A model generated the notes under the pieces. The model made no database searches, had not been told where the DNA came from, and worked only from the letters and a program-made list of their open reading frames with translations. From positions 42,065-106,064 of the forward strand of contig CABVBU010000007.1 in NCBI GenBank assembly GCA_902496665.1: a stretch of 64,000 nt of DNA, written 5' to 3'. Positions 49,849 through 57,506 of this stretch are shown here, one piece after another. Position 1 is the stretch's first letter; every line of letters begins with the position of its first letter. The position numbers were made by a program, and so were the translations under genes. The DNA comes from an uncultured Clostridium sp. (lineage in GTDB: Bacteria > Bacillota > Clostridia > Lachnospirales > Lachnospiraceae).

Positions 49849-49894
49849 ATTATATATCATATTATAACCTTTTGTCAATATGTATCATTATATA
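49849..49894 (-). promoter_or_regulatory. Promoter of the fructosamine-type operon with repeated site
   Basis: Minus strand TTGACA (49873-49878), 18 nt, TATAAT (49849-49854). The 10-mer TATATAATGA occurs twice in direct orientation (49847-49856 over the -10 and 49885-49894 upstream of the -35). These are candidate sites for the operon's GntR/UTRA regulator (inference). Confidence 0.6.
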
Positions 49895-49950
49895 TTGTAT
49901 TATGATTTTACTTTGTATATTATGTTCAATGTTCAATCAAAATCCACTGC

Positions 49951-49979
49951 TTTACATTTTTTTCCGTTTTTGCTATAAT
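49951..49979 (+). promoter_or_regulatory. MATE operon promoter
   Basis: TTTACA (49951-49956), 17 nt, extended -10 TGCTATAAT (-10 hexamer 49974-49979). The transcript starts near 49986 and has a leader of about 200 nt. Confidence 0.75.
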
Positions 49980-49990
49980 AATGCTACATC

Positions 49991-50032
49991 GTGTGGCGTT
50001 TCTGCGTAAATCCAGTTGCAGAAGCGCCACAC
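49991..50032 (+). promoter_or_regulatory. First leader hairpin of the MATE operon
   Basis: GTGTGGCG pairs with CGCCACAC, extended by TTCTGC/GCAGAA, then TTATTTTATTTT. The CGCCACAC arm can also pair with GTGTGGC at 50103-50109 inside the leader peptide gene, giving an alternative fold that overlaps the approach to the attenuator stem. Confidence 0.65.
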
Positions 50033-50069
50033 TTATTTTATTTTCGTTTAAATTGAAAGAAGGTGGGAA

Positions 50070-50162
50070 ATGAACGATAAAGAACAATTATATAGACAGG
50101 TCGTGTGGCAGAAATGCGTAAGTCCGGATTTTAAGGAGCTTACGCATTTCTTATTTTTTTAA
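50070..50162 (+). CDS. Leader peptide of the MATE operon
   Basis: A 30-codon open frame: AAGGTGGG lies 3-10 nt before ATG at 50070 and it ends with TAA at 50160-50162. It begins MNDKEQLYRQVVWQKC and ends KELTHFLFF. The last third of the frame is itself the attenuator stem and its T run, so a ribosome translating or stalled in it would melt the terminator. Leader peptides of this design precede drug-efflux, ABC-F and ribosome-protection genes in Firmicutes, where ribosome-targeting antibiotics induce expression. That role here is inference. Confidence 0.75.
   Translation: MNDKEQLYRQVVWQKCVSPDFKELTHFLFF
50111..50160 (+). terminator. Attenuator terminator before the MATE gene
   Basis: GAAATGCGTAAG pairs perfectly with CTTACGCATTTC around a 16-nt loop, followed by TTATTTTTTT. 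It lies between promoter and MATE start, inside the leader peptide frame. Confidence 0.88.
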
Positions 50163-50186
50163 GAAAAAGGAGATTATCAGATTATT

Positions 50187-51584
50187 ATGGAAATTGGAAA
50201 TCAGTTTTTGGGGACAGAGCGTATTGATAAGCTGATGCGTCAGTACGCGGTTCCCTGTATCATCTCACTGTTAGTAGGTGCATTGTATAATATTGTTGAT
50301 CAGATCTTTATTGCAAACGCCAGCTACCTCGGCTCTTACGGAAACGCAGCTAATACCGTCGTTTTCCCGCTGACGGTTGTTGCGCTGGCTATCGCTGTTA
50401 TGGTCGGTGACGGCTGCTGTGCCTTTGTCAGCATGGCGCTTGGGCGGAATGAAACAGCCCGGGCAAAGCGCAGTGTCGGCAATGCGGTGGTTTTGATCAT
50501 TGTAGGAAGTCTTATCCTGACTGCCGTATATCTGATCTTTGCAAACAGCATCATCGCCATGTTCGGCGGTACGGTCAATGAGGAAACCTACCGGCATTCA
50601 CAGGAATATTTCTTCTATATTACTCTTGGGATTCCGTTTTATATGTTCGGTCAGGCTATGAATCCCATTATCCGTGCAGACGGGAACCCGAAATTTGCCA
50701 TGATTTCCACATTGGCTGGCGCTGTTATCAACATCATTCTTGACCCAATTTTCATCTTCGGCCTTCAGTGGGGCATGATGGGTGCAGCTGTAGCCACAGT
50801 GATCGGTCAGGTGGTAACGGCAATTCTCGCCGTCTGGTATCTGCTGCACATGCGGATCATCAAGCCGGAAGCCAGTGACTATGCACTTGCTCCAAATATA
50901 TTCGGACGAATGCTGACACTTGGTATCACCAGCTTTCTCTCTCAGATCAGCCTTGTAGCCGCAATGGCAGCGATCAACAATATGCTCCGTAAATACGGTG
51001 CATTGGACACTGTGTTCTCACAGGAGCAGTACGCACAGATCCCCATGGCGGTCGTCGGGATCGTAATGAAGTTTTTCCAGATCGTCATCTCGATCGTCGT
51101 CGGCATGGCTGCCGGCTGTATTCCGATCGTCGGCTACAACATGGGTGCAGAAAAGACCATGCGTGTGCGGGAGCTGTTCACCCGGCTGCTCATTTCCGAA
51201 GCTTTGGTAGGTGCAGTTGCACTCATACTGGCCGAAGGACTTCCTCGTCAGCTTATTGCTATTTTCGGTGCTTCCAATGAGAGCAGCTACTATACCGATT
51301 TTGCTGTTAAGGCATTCCGCACCTATCTCTGCATGATGATCCTGGCGTGTATCAACAAAGCATGCTTCATCTTTTTACAGGCCGTGGGCAAGGCATTGGC
51401 ATCTACCATGCTTTCCATGTTCCGTGAAGTAGTATTCGGAGTCGGCTTCGCATTGCTCCTTCCGATTTTCTTCGGTCTGGACGGTGTACTGTATTCCATG
51501 CCGGTTTCAGATATTCTGACCTTTATCATCTCAGCAGTGATCATCATAAAAACATATCATGAATTAAATGTGAAAGGAGCATAA
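50187..51584 (+). CDS. MATE-family efflux transporter
   Basis: 465 residues with twelve membrane segments in two homologous halves. It is a Na+ or H+-driven exporter of drugs or cationic compounds, of the MepA/NorM-like branch. The first helix region LMRQYAVPCIISLLVGALYN, then IVDQIFIA near residue 36, and the matched AVPxI/DxxF pattern are family hallmarks. GYNMGAEKTMRVRELF near residue 316 is the start of the second half's linker. AAAAGGAG lies upstream of the start. Expression should depend on readthrough of the attenuator at 50111-50160. It is followed 5 nt later by a cytidylate-kinase-like gene. Confidence 0.93.
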   Translation: MEIGNQFLGTERIDKLMRQYAVPCIISLLVGALYNIVDQIFIANASYLGSYGNAANTVVFPLTVVALAIAVMVGDGCCAFVSMALGRNETARAKRSVGNAVVLIIVGSLILTAVYLIFANSIIAMFGGTVNEETYRHSQEYFFYITLGIPFYMFGQAMNPIIRADGNPKFAMISTLAGAVINIILDPIFIFGLQWGMMGAAVATVIGQVVTAILAVWYLLHMRIIKPEASDYALAPNIFGRMLTLGITSFLSQISLVAAMAAINNMLRKYGALDTVFSQEQYAQIPMAVVGIVMKFFQIVISIVVGMAAGCIPIVGYNMGAEKTMRVRELFTRLLISEALVGAVALILAEGLPRQLIAIFGASNESSYYTDFAVKAFRTYLCMMILACINKACFIFLQAVGKALASTMLSMFREVVFGVGFALLLPIFFGLDGVLYSMPVSDILTFIISAVIIIKTYHELNVKGA

Positions 51585-51589
51585 GACGT

Positions 51590-52168
51590 ATGAAAAACAG
51601 AGTGATTACGATCAGCCGTGAATTTGGCAGCGGCGGACGTACCATCGGAAAAAAAGTGGCAGAACAGCTGGGAATCCCCTGCTATGATGCAGAGATCATT
51701 CAAGAAATGGTAAAAGAGACCGGTTTTACACCGGAGTATGTGAAGGAAGCCGGTGAATATACGCCCGGCAGCTTCCTCTCATCCGCATTTTCAAACCGCC
51801 TGTTTGGCCCCACGAATGAAGATATTCTGTGGGATCATCAATATAAGGTCATCACGGAGCTTGCACAAAAAGGTCCCTGTGTAATTGTTGGACGCTGCGC
51901 TGATTACATTTTACAGGATAAGGCCGACTGCCTGAAGGTCTTTATCCACGCGGATATGGATTTCCGTGCCCGGCGCATCGTCGAGGTTTATGGAGAACGG
52001 GAACAGTCCCCGGAGGAACGCCTGCGCGATAAGGATAAACGCCGTGCCGCATATCACCGGTTCTATACCGACATGAAATGGGGATATGCGCAGAATTATC
52101 ATCTGACACTCAACAGCGGTGTGCTTGGAATCGATCAATGTGTAAAAACCATCACCGCTTTATATTAA
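51590..52168 (+). CDS. Cytidylate-kinase-like family protein
   Basis: 192 residues. VITISREFGSGGRTIGKKVA at residues 5-24 is the P-loop of the cytidylate-kinase-2 family (PF13189). VIVGRCADYILQDKADCLKV near residue 97 and the Lid-region FRARRIVEVYGEREQSPEER are typical of the group. True Cmk enzymes are larger and sit beside rpsA, so this one is probably a paralogue with an unknown nucleoside or small-molecule phosphate acceptor. It starts 5 nt after the MATE stop (AAAGGAG overlaps the MATE end), so both share the attenuated transcript. Co-expression with a drug exporter is the only hint at function. Confidence 0.85.
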   Translation: MKNRVITISREFGSGGRTIGKKVAEQLGIPCYDAEIIQEMVKETGFTPEYVKEAGEYTPGSFLSSAFSNRLFGPTNEDILWDHQYKVITELAQKGPCVIVGRCADYILQDKADCLKVFIHADMDFRARRIVEVYGEREQSPEERLRDKDKRRAAYHRFYTDMKWGYAQNYHLTLNSGVLGIDQCVKTITALY

Positions 52169-52179
52169 ACGGATGCACC

Positions 52180-52398
52180 GCGTTGCCGCTGCCGGATATA
52201 TACTGCAAGGACCTCACGTTCAAGTCCGATGGCTCAGACAACTGCAATTGTGAGGAAACACTGCGGCTGATCGCAGAGGGAATACTGAATACGAAACCGC
52301 TTATCACACACACATATCCATTAGACAGGATCGAAGAAGCATACACACTCTTTGAAAATAAGATGGACGGTGTGATCAAGGTAGCCATCGACTGTTAA
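52180..52398 (+). pseudogene. Remnant of a zinc-type alcohol dehydrogenase (C-terminus only)
   Basis: About 70 codons in frame: LPDIYCKDLTFKSDGSDNC, then EETLRLIAEGILNTKPLITH and TYPLDRIEEAYTLFENKMDG before VIKVAI. This is the last fifth of a medium-chain Zn-dependent alcohol/polyol dehydrogenase. No upstream catalytic domain or start exists; the preceding sequence is the cytidylate-kinase-like gene in another frame. A 5' truncated relic, possibly from a deletion that joined it to the MATE operon. Confidence 0.75.
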
Positions 52399-52431
52399 TA
52401 TGCTTCCAATCTGGTTTCCTGCGCACTGTAT

Positions 52432-53502
52432 TTAAGTGGTCTTCCCGGTAACCGGATTCATTTCTCTATAATAACACAACCCACTGCATCCATACGGAAA
52501 CAATGTTCGTTTCATGTCCATGATATATTTCTCTTCCGTATCCACATGCTCAAGGATATCCAGAGCTGTCTTCAGATTCTGGATATCCTTTTCCATAAAA
52601 TCTACATAATTCCCACGCCCCACAAGCTTCAAATGGGTGATTCCGGCCTTTTGCAGCCGATACAATGCGCAGAGCCCACATCCTGTCTCACCGCAGAGAT
52701 AGCCGTCGGAATCATATCTTCGTTCCTCATACTCTTCGTTCGGTTTATCTGCGCTTCGTTCATCATTCGCATCCTTCACTGTGTTCTCCGTCCGTGAGAC
52801 CAGCTTCTCCGTTTCTGAACCTTCTTCTTTTTTCTCTCTATTTCCTTTAACTTTTCCTATCTTATACGGGACCCGGCACAGATGCCCCATCTCGTCGCAG
52901 TGCAGGGAATTACAGAATGCCCCCGAAAACTGGCAGAGCTCGTTTAACGCAAATGCCTCAAATTCATATACACCACTGCTGCCCTTTTCCCTCTCGTGCC
53001 GGATCACCGACTCCATGTCCGCGAAGCTGTTCTTCCTGTGAAAGATAAGCCGGCTGGCACCCAAGCGGTCAAATACATCTATCATCCGGCTGTTCACCTC
53101 CGCCGTTTCCCCACTCAGATGGATCTCACAGCGGATCCCATTATTTTTCAGGTAGATCAGCAGCGCCGGATCCGCGATAATAAAGCTTGAGAATCCAAGC
53201 TTCATACACCGGTGAAGGACGTCTGCAATCTCCGGGTACTGCTCCGGCGTATAATAGAGAGAATTAAACGTCAGATGTACCGGCTTCCCATATTTTCTCA
53301 CCAGCGCCGCCAGAATCTTCAGTTCGCTCTCCGCCCCGATCTGCACGTTTATGCCAAGAACCTCGCGACGGTTTAGCGGCAGCACCGTCCCGTATTTTTT
53401 ATTCCATTCATAAGGCACATATCCGCAGAAAAACTCATCTGCCCCCGCCTCAACGTACCGCACATATTCATCGATGGATCCAAGTCCCGCCGTGATCTTC
53501 AT
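52432..53502 (-). CDS. Peptidase U32-family-like protein
   Basis: 356 residues from ATG at 53502 (GAGGAG 7 nt upstream; the frame opens 27 codons earlier). A TIM-barrel-like first part KITAGLGSIDEYVRYVEAGA, ADEFFCGYVP, VHLTFNSLYYTPEQYPEIAD, IADPALLIYLKNNGIRCEIH, LSGETAEVNSRMIDVFDRLG resembles the U32/UbiU-UbiV-YhbU group. Cysteines follow in CQFSGAFCNSLHCDEMGHLC near residue 208 and CGETGCGLC near residue 290, the pattern that holds an Fe-S cluster in UbiU/RlhA-like proteins. An unusual charged insert (about residues 238-285, rich in Glu, Lys and Arg) interrupts the cysteine region. U32 proteins are RNA- or quinone-hydroxylating or collagenase-like; the function here is unknown. The neighbouring gene looks like its partner. 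Confidence 0.75.
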   Translation of the reverse strand: MKITAGLGSIDEYVRYVEAGADEFFCGYVPYEWNKKYGTVLPLNRREVLGINVQIGAESELKILAALVRKYGKPVHLTFNSLYYTPEQYPEIADVLHRCMKLGFSSFIIADPALLIYLKNNGIRCEIHLSGETAEVNSRMIDVFDRLGASRLIFHRKNSFADMESVIRHEREKGSSGVYEFEAFALNELCQFSGAFCNSLHCDEMGHLCRVPYKIGKVKGNREKKEEGSETEKLVSRTENTVKDANDERSADKPNEEYEERRYDSDGYLCGETGCGLCALYRLQKAGITHLKLVGRGNYVDFMEKDIQNLKTALDILEHVDTEEKYIMDMKRTLFPYGCSGLCYYREMNPVTGKTT

Positions 53503-53616
53503 TGTATTTCTCCTCAAATTTAGCTTCCCAACTTCTGAAAGTTCGCACCTGCCACATTTCGTTTCATTTTTCGCGAGTACCATTCTGACTATCTGCTATT
53601 TTTAATTGCATATTAG

Positions 53617-55197
53617 TTACAGCAAATTTACTACAATTCTATCAATTCTTTTCTCTTTCCAACCTTCTGTATCCGCCATTCCGGAAACTGCACTCCCATC
53701 CAGCGCAAAGAGCGAATTATACCGCCCCACCATCTTCAAATGCTTCGGATACAGGAAGACTTTCTCTCTGCAATATCCCGGACACGATTCCGGCAGTTCC
53801 TGCTTTCCCCGCTCTCCATTTTTACACACAGCATACAGCGTACAATACTGGGAGGTGTTCGTCTGATAAAACGGAACATGGATGCTGTTCTTTCCTTCCG
53901 GGAATTCCTGCCTGTATCCGCAGGACTCCCACTCGTACCGCCAGATCCCGAACGTTTCCCTCAGATACGTCCGGTAAAATTCCGCATTCAGGCTGTTCTC
54001 CCGGAAATATCCTGTCTCTCCCTGCTTGTATCCCATCCGTGGATCCTTTTTTCTTTTATTTAACAGGGGCCCCATACAGGGCACAAGAACTTCTTTTTCT
54101 TTCTTCCATTCCTTCCGCTCTCTCAAAAGCTCCAGCAGGCCCCAGTCGTTTGCCGCAATCTCCAGAAATGTCTCCCGGTTTCTGCACCACTCCTCCAGCT
54201 CATCCAACAGGTTTTCCACCGGTTTCAGCATAAATTCCCGCAGATATGAAAATGTAACTGTCACAGACAGACCTTCCGGCTCTGCCTTTTTAAGGATCTC
54301 AAATAACTGCCTTTTTTCAGGAAACAGCAGATGACAGAAGGAATTTCCCACATAGATCCTGTCCGGAACCGGCATTTGTTTTCCCAGCTCTTTAGCCCCA
54401 TTCACGTTCCAGTACCAGTCCATAAAATCGCGGAATTTCATGGATAAATACCTCTCATAAAGCTCCGGACGGTCCAATTCTACGGCAACTTCGATATTCT
54501 TCCGTGCCTGTTCTTTATGTTCTTTGTATTCTTTACGTTCAAAATCTCCTGCTGCGATGCAGTTTTCCCTTATTCCTGACTGATTTTCGATTCGCTTTTC
54601 TACTGTCGTTCTATCTTCAAAGTCATTCCTTTTGGATTCTGTAAAATCATCACAACTGCAGCTTCCTGTATTCCGCTTTTCCTGCCCCGCCCTGTCTTCT
54701 CCTTCACCGAACCACTCTTTTTTCTGTTCGATGAAATTCTCTGCAAACAGTTCATCCTTTTTTGCCGGATATCCGGTAAGCGCCTTTGCAAACTCCCCGT
54801 CCCCGCACTCCAGCTTCAGCCGCACAAATCTGTCATATCGCAGAATCAGTTCTCTGGCACATTCCCGGTATTTCTCCCTGTTTACAAACACAGAATACAC
54901 ATATACCGGAATTCCCAGTTCATCATCCACACGCGCTTCTATCTCAAAACGATCAATTGCAACTTCCGTATACAGGTCACAATTTTCCCGCGCCTCATTT
55001 CCCACCACCTCGCTGCACTTTAACCCATCATAAAAACAGACCCGGAATTTCTCCACTTCCCCGATCTCATCCACCGTCCGAAAACAAAAACCATTCTCCG
55101 AAAGCTCCGCGATCCGTATCTCCTGCCCGTCCGCAAATCCTGCCACCAATCCAAACGGTATCATGGACACCCCGTGTATCTCTCTCTTCCCTGACAT
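53617..55197 (-). CDS. U32/UbiV-like protein with PilZ-like N-terminal domain
   Basis: 526 residues. Residues about 10-100 resemble a PilZ-type beta barrel (GQEIRIAELSENGFCFRT, an ELSENG/DLSxxG-like motif). A charged low-complexity linker (about 155-235, many Glu/Lys/Arg) follows. The C-terminal 270 residues look like the U32/UbiV core: RIYVGNSFCHLLFPEKRQLF, VTVTFSYLREFMLKPVENLL, EIAANDWGLLELLRERKEWK, with a four-cysteine cluster motif C-x5-C-x13-C-x3-C near residue 455. It would form a heterodimer with the U32-like neighbour as UbiU-UbiV do (inference). GAGGG lies before ATG; a second ATG 11 codons on is possible. If the PilZ-like part binds c-di-GMP, the pair would be second-messenger controlled. 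Confidence 0.6.
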   Translation of the reverse strand: MSGKREIHGVSMIPFGLVAGFADGQEIRIAELSENGFCFRTVDEIGEVEKFRVCFYDGLKCSEVVGNEARENCDLYTEVAIDRFEIEARVDDELGIPVYVYSVFVNREKYRECARELILRYDRFVRLKLECGDGEFAKALTGYPAKKDELFAENFIEQKKEWFGEGEDRAGQEKRNTGSCSCDDFTESKRNDFEDRTTVEKRIENQSGIRENCIAAGDFERKEYKEHKEQARKNIEVAVELDRPELYERYLSMKFRDFMDWYWNVNGAKELGKQMPVPDRIYVGNSFCHLLFPEKRQLFEILKKAEPEGLSVTVTFSYLREFMLKPVENLLDELEEWCRNRETFLEIAANDWGLLELLRERKEWKKEKEVLVPCMGPLLNKRKKDPRMGYKQGETGYFRENSLNAEFYRTYLRETFGIWRYEWESCGYRQEFPEGKNSIHVPFYQTNTSQYCTLYAVCKNGERGKQELPESCPGYCREKVFLYPKHLKMVGRYNSLFALDGSAVSGMADTEGWKEKRIDRIVVNLL

Positions 55198-55257
55198 TCT
55201 CCGTCCCTCATCTCAAAATATGTTCCTATTTTATCACACTTTTATGATATCCCCAGT

Positions 55258-56397
55258 TCAACCTCTCCAAAGGCATCTTCCAAGCATATCTTCCACACAT
55301 GTCTCAATCTCATTAATAATTTCCATACACCGATCCTTCTTCATTCCAGCTGCAATCCCAACAGCTAATAATTCTTTTCTTCCCGGATTTTTTCCATTTC
55401 CGTCGACAGTCGTTGTATGTTCCCCATAGTATGTGTTGCTGTAGGTAAGATCATATGCGGGACTCAGTCTCCATTGGTCTTTTTCTTCATCATACAAATA
55501 GGTAAAATTTTTTGAATGATCATCCCTGTTATGCGCAAAAACGTTAAAACACATTCTGCGGAACATATTTTCTACATCGTCATAATTGTCCCTCGTCAAT
55601 ATCTTCGTAAGTTTCATCAGACTGTGATAATCAAGACTCGGCTGTTCAAAGTCCAGTTCGAGAAGTGCTGCGGCAGTCAACATATGAATACGCTTTGTAC
55701 CATTCTGATTTGTAACTCGGTCAAATCGCCTGGTACCAAAATATCCTTTGCAGGTCTTCGATGGAAACAGCTTTGTCTCACTCATCGTAATTCCGCATTT
55801 CCGGGCACAGCATGAGTAATCATATTCCATCTTTCCCGCATCTTTTCCATCGACATGGGCCGGAAATTTTATGATCCACTCTTCATTTCCAATCGATGTC
55901 ATGATCTTCGGTCTTGCGCCTCCGCTCGTTCCTCCAAGACGATACAATTCGTCAAGTTTATCTGTATATTCCGTGTTCAATATTTTCTGACATTCCTGTG
56001 CCAATTCGTCCAGGTCAGGATTATCCTGCTGTTCCGGAAATCTTCTTTCCGGATAATACGTCAGCGCACCCATTCCCGATTTTCCAACAATTGCCAATCT
56101 GTCCAAAACCGTCAGTTTATCAGGATCCTGTTTATGCTCACGCAGAAGACGATTTAACAGCAGTCTTCCCCAATTATCCGGGAGACTGTCCGCAAACACC
56201 CCAAAAAGACCGCCAAAATAATCCTTTGTGGGCACAAACACCTGCTTTTTTAACGGCAAAGAAAACGGACTAATTGAAAAACCATGTTCCAGCCATTCGT
56301 CACTGTACTGAAAAGCGGCCTTTCGATTCGCTGTCATAGCCAATGTCCCCACAAGCTTTTCATCGTAATACACCTGCAGCGCATTATCTTGTTTCAT
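55258..56397 (-). CDS. hipA: HipA-family serine/threonine kinase toxin
   Basis: 379 residues, somewhat shorter than E. coli HipA (440). N-terminal HipA_N domain (residues 5-110: FSISPFSLPLKKQVFVPTKD, then FGGLFGVFADSLPDNWGRLL). The kinase core has the nucleotide loop LGGTSGGARPK near residue 153, the catalytic Asp in AHNRDDHSKNFTYLYD near residue 293 and the DFG-like PAYDLTYS near residue 318. Known HipA phosphorylates GltX and halts growth. The gene overlaps the 3' end of its antitoxin gene by 14 nt. Whether the toxin is active is unknown. Confidence 0.9.
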   Translation of the reverse strand: MKQDNALQVYYDEKLVGTLAMTANRKAAFQYSDEWLEHGFSISPFSLPLKKQVFVPTKDYFGGLFGVFADSLPDNWGRLLLNRLLREHKQDPDKLTVLDRLAIVGKSGMGALTYYPERRFPEQQDNPDLDELAQECQKILNTEYTDKLDELYRLGGTSGGARPKIMTSIGNEEWIIKFPAHVDGKDAGKMEYDYSCCARKCGITMSETKLFPSKTCKGYFGTRRFDRVTNQNGTKRIHMLTAAALLELDFEQPSLDYHSLMKLTKILTRDNYDDVENMFRRMCFNVFAHNRDDHSKNFTYLYDEEKDQWRLSPAYDLTYSNTYYGEHTTTVDGNGKNPGRKELLAVGIAAGMKKDRCMEIINEIETCVEDMLGRCLWRG

Positions 56398-56662
56398 TTA
56401 TGACCTCCTGTATATCTCTGTACGGTACCTCTGAAAAAATATTTCTGAGTTCATCCGCAACATCCAGTGCCATTGCGATCTTCGTCAAAGACAACAAAGA
56501 TATCTGTCCGGTGGACTCAAATCTTTTAACAGAGCCATAGCTCACGCCACTCATCGACGCCAGCTTCTCCTGAGAGATCGAACGCCGTTTTCTAATATTG
56601 CGGACTCTCTGTGCCAGCTTCAAATCAAGTTCTTCCGCTGTCTCCCAAATAAAATCTGTCAT
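56384..56662 (-). CDS. hipB: HipB-type HTH antitoxin
   Basis: 92 residues from ATG at 56662; the open frame begins four codons earlier at a GTG. A Cro/C1-type HTH spans residues 13-70 (RVRNIRKRRSISQEKLASMS, GVSYGSVKRFESTGQISLLS). It binds the operator over its own promoter (palindrome at 56695-56708) and neutralises HipA. Its C-terminus overlaps the hipA start by 14 nt, typical of a co-translated toxin-antitoxin pair. Confidence 0.88.
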   Translation of the reverse strand: MTDFIWETAEELDLKLAQRVRNIRKRRSISQEKLASMSGVSYGSVKRFESTGQISLLSLTKIAMALDVADELRNIFSEVPYRDIQEVINETR

Positions 56663-56694
56663 ATCATTTCCCACTTTCCATCAAGCTTTATGCA

Positions 56695-56731
56695 GATAAT
56701 ATATTATCCAAAATTGCATAAATATATTCAA
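56695..56731 (-). promoter_or_regulatory. hipBA promoter and operator
   Basis: Minus strand TTGAAT (56726-56731), 17 nt, GATAAT (56703-56708). The perfect palindrome GATAATATATTATC (56695-56708) covers the -10, fitting autorepression by HipB. Confidence 0.65.
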
Positions 56732-56828
56732 AATATATAATATTTTATCTATCTCTATTTTATCATGATTCCCAACCGTACACAATATCGAATATGCATC
56801 TGTACCTTTTTACGGATATACATGATAC

Positions 56829-56879
56829 AAAAAAGGACCGCTGCCCAACAGATTTCTCTGTAAAAGCAACAGTCCTTTT
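56829..56879 (-). terminator. hsp20 terminator
   Basis: AAAAGGACTG pairs with a matching GGTCCTTTTTT arm with an inner ACAGA/TCTGT step; six T follow on the minus strand. The same sequence pattern recurs, decayed, near 61408. Confidence 0.8.
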
Positions 56880-56945
56880 AACGTTACAAGTTATTCTCAC
56901 TTATGCCATACATCGCAGGCAGCTCTTACTGTCTGCCGCGCTTCC

Positions 56946-57395
56946 TTAACCTTCGATTGCAATATGCTTAGAAGTTTCAACCTTCTTCTGCTCAACCGGT
57001 TTCGGAACGGACAGGCTTAAGATACCATTTTCAAATTTAGCCTTGATATCTTCCTGCTTTACATCTTCGCCAACATAGAAGGTTCTGCTCATTGCTCCGG
57101 AGTAACGCTCCTGACGGATATAGTGACCTTTCTTATCTTCCTCGTCCTTATCAAGACCCTTCGCAGCACTGACGGTCAGATAACCATCTTTCAGTTCTGC
57201 AGTGATCTCATCTTTCTTAAATCCCGGAAGATCGATATCCAGTTCATAGGAACCTTCATTCTCCTTGATATCAGTCTTCATGACTCTCGAAGCATTCTTA
57301 CCATACAGCGGATTCCTCTTTGAAGTAAAGAAGCTGTCATCAAACGGGAACATATCATCAAATAAACTCTCTCCAAAAATACTCGGCATATACAT
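56946..57395 (-). CDS. Hsp20-family small heat-shock protein
   Basis: 149 residues. It has an alpha-crystallin domain at residues about 40-140 (KTDIKENEGSYELDIDLPGF, KKDEITAELKDGYLTVSAAK) and the closing GILSLSVPK; the C-terminal tail carries the I-x-I motif (HIAIEG). It is a cytosolic ATP-independent holdase. GGAGGA lies about 7 nt before the ATG. The promoter has a CIRCE element nearly identical to that of clpB, so both would be repressed by HrcA and induced together. A truncated duplicate of its 3' half and flank lies at 61410-61604. Confidence 0.96.
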   Translation of the reverse strand: MYMPSIFGESLFDDMFPFDDSFFTSKRNPLYGKNASRVMKTDIKENEGSYELDIDLPGFKKDEITAELKDGYLTVSAAKGLDKDEEDKKGHYIRQERYSGAMSRTFYVGEDVKQEDIKAKFENGILSLSVPKPVEQKKVETSKHIAIEG

Positions 57396-57506
57396 AAATC
57401 ATTCCTCCAATCAGAATATCTGAAATCTATTGTCTGGGAGATTCTGAAAATCTCCGGGACTTTTGCATCCCTTTGATTTCTTTCTCTCTTCCTTTGTTCT
57501 GTATGT

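Noticed and set aside
40304..56879. Similarity of the frlR-type and hsp20 terminators as a mobile repeat
   Set aside because: They share the ACAGA/TCTGT and GACC/GGTC design but the match is short and broken; convergent terminator composition is sufficient.
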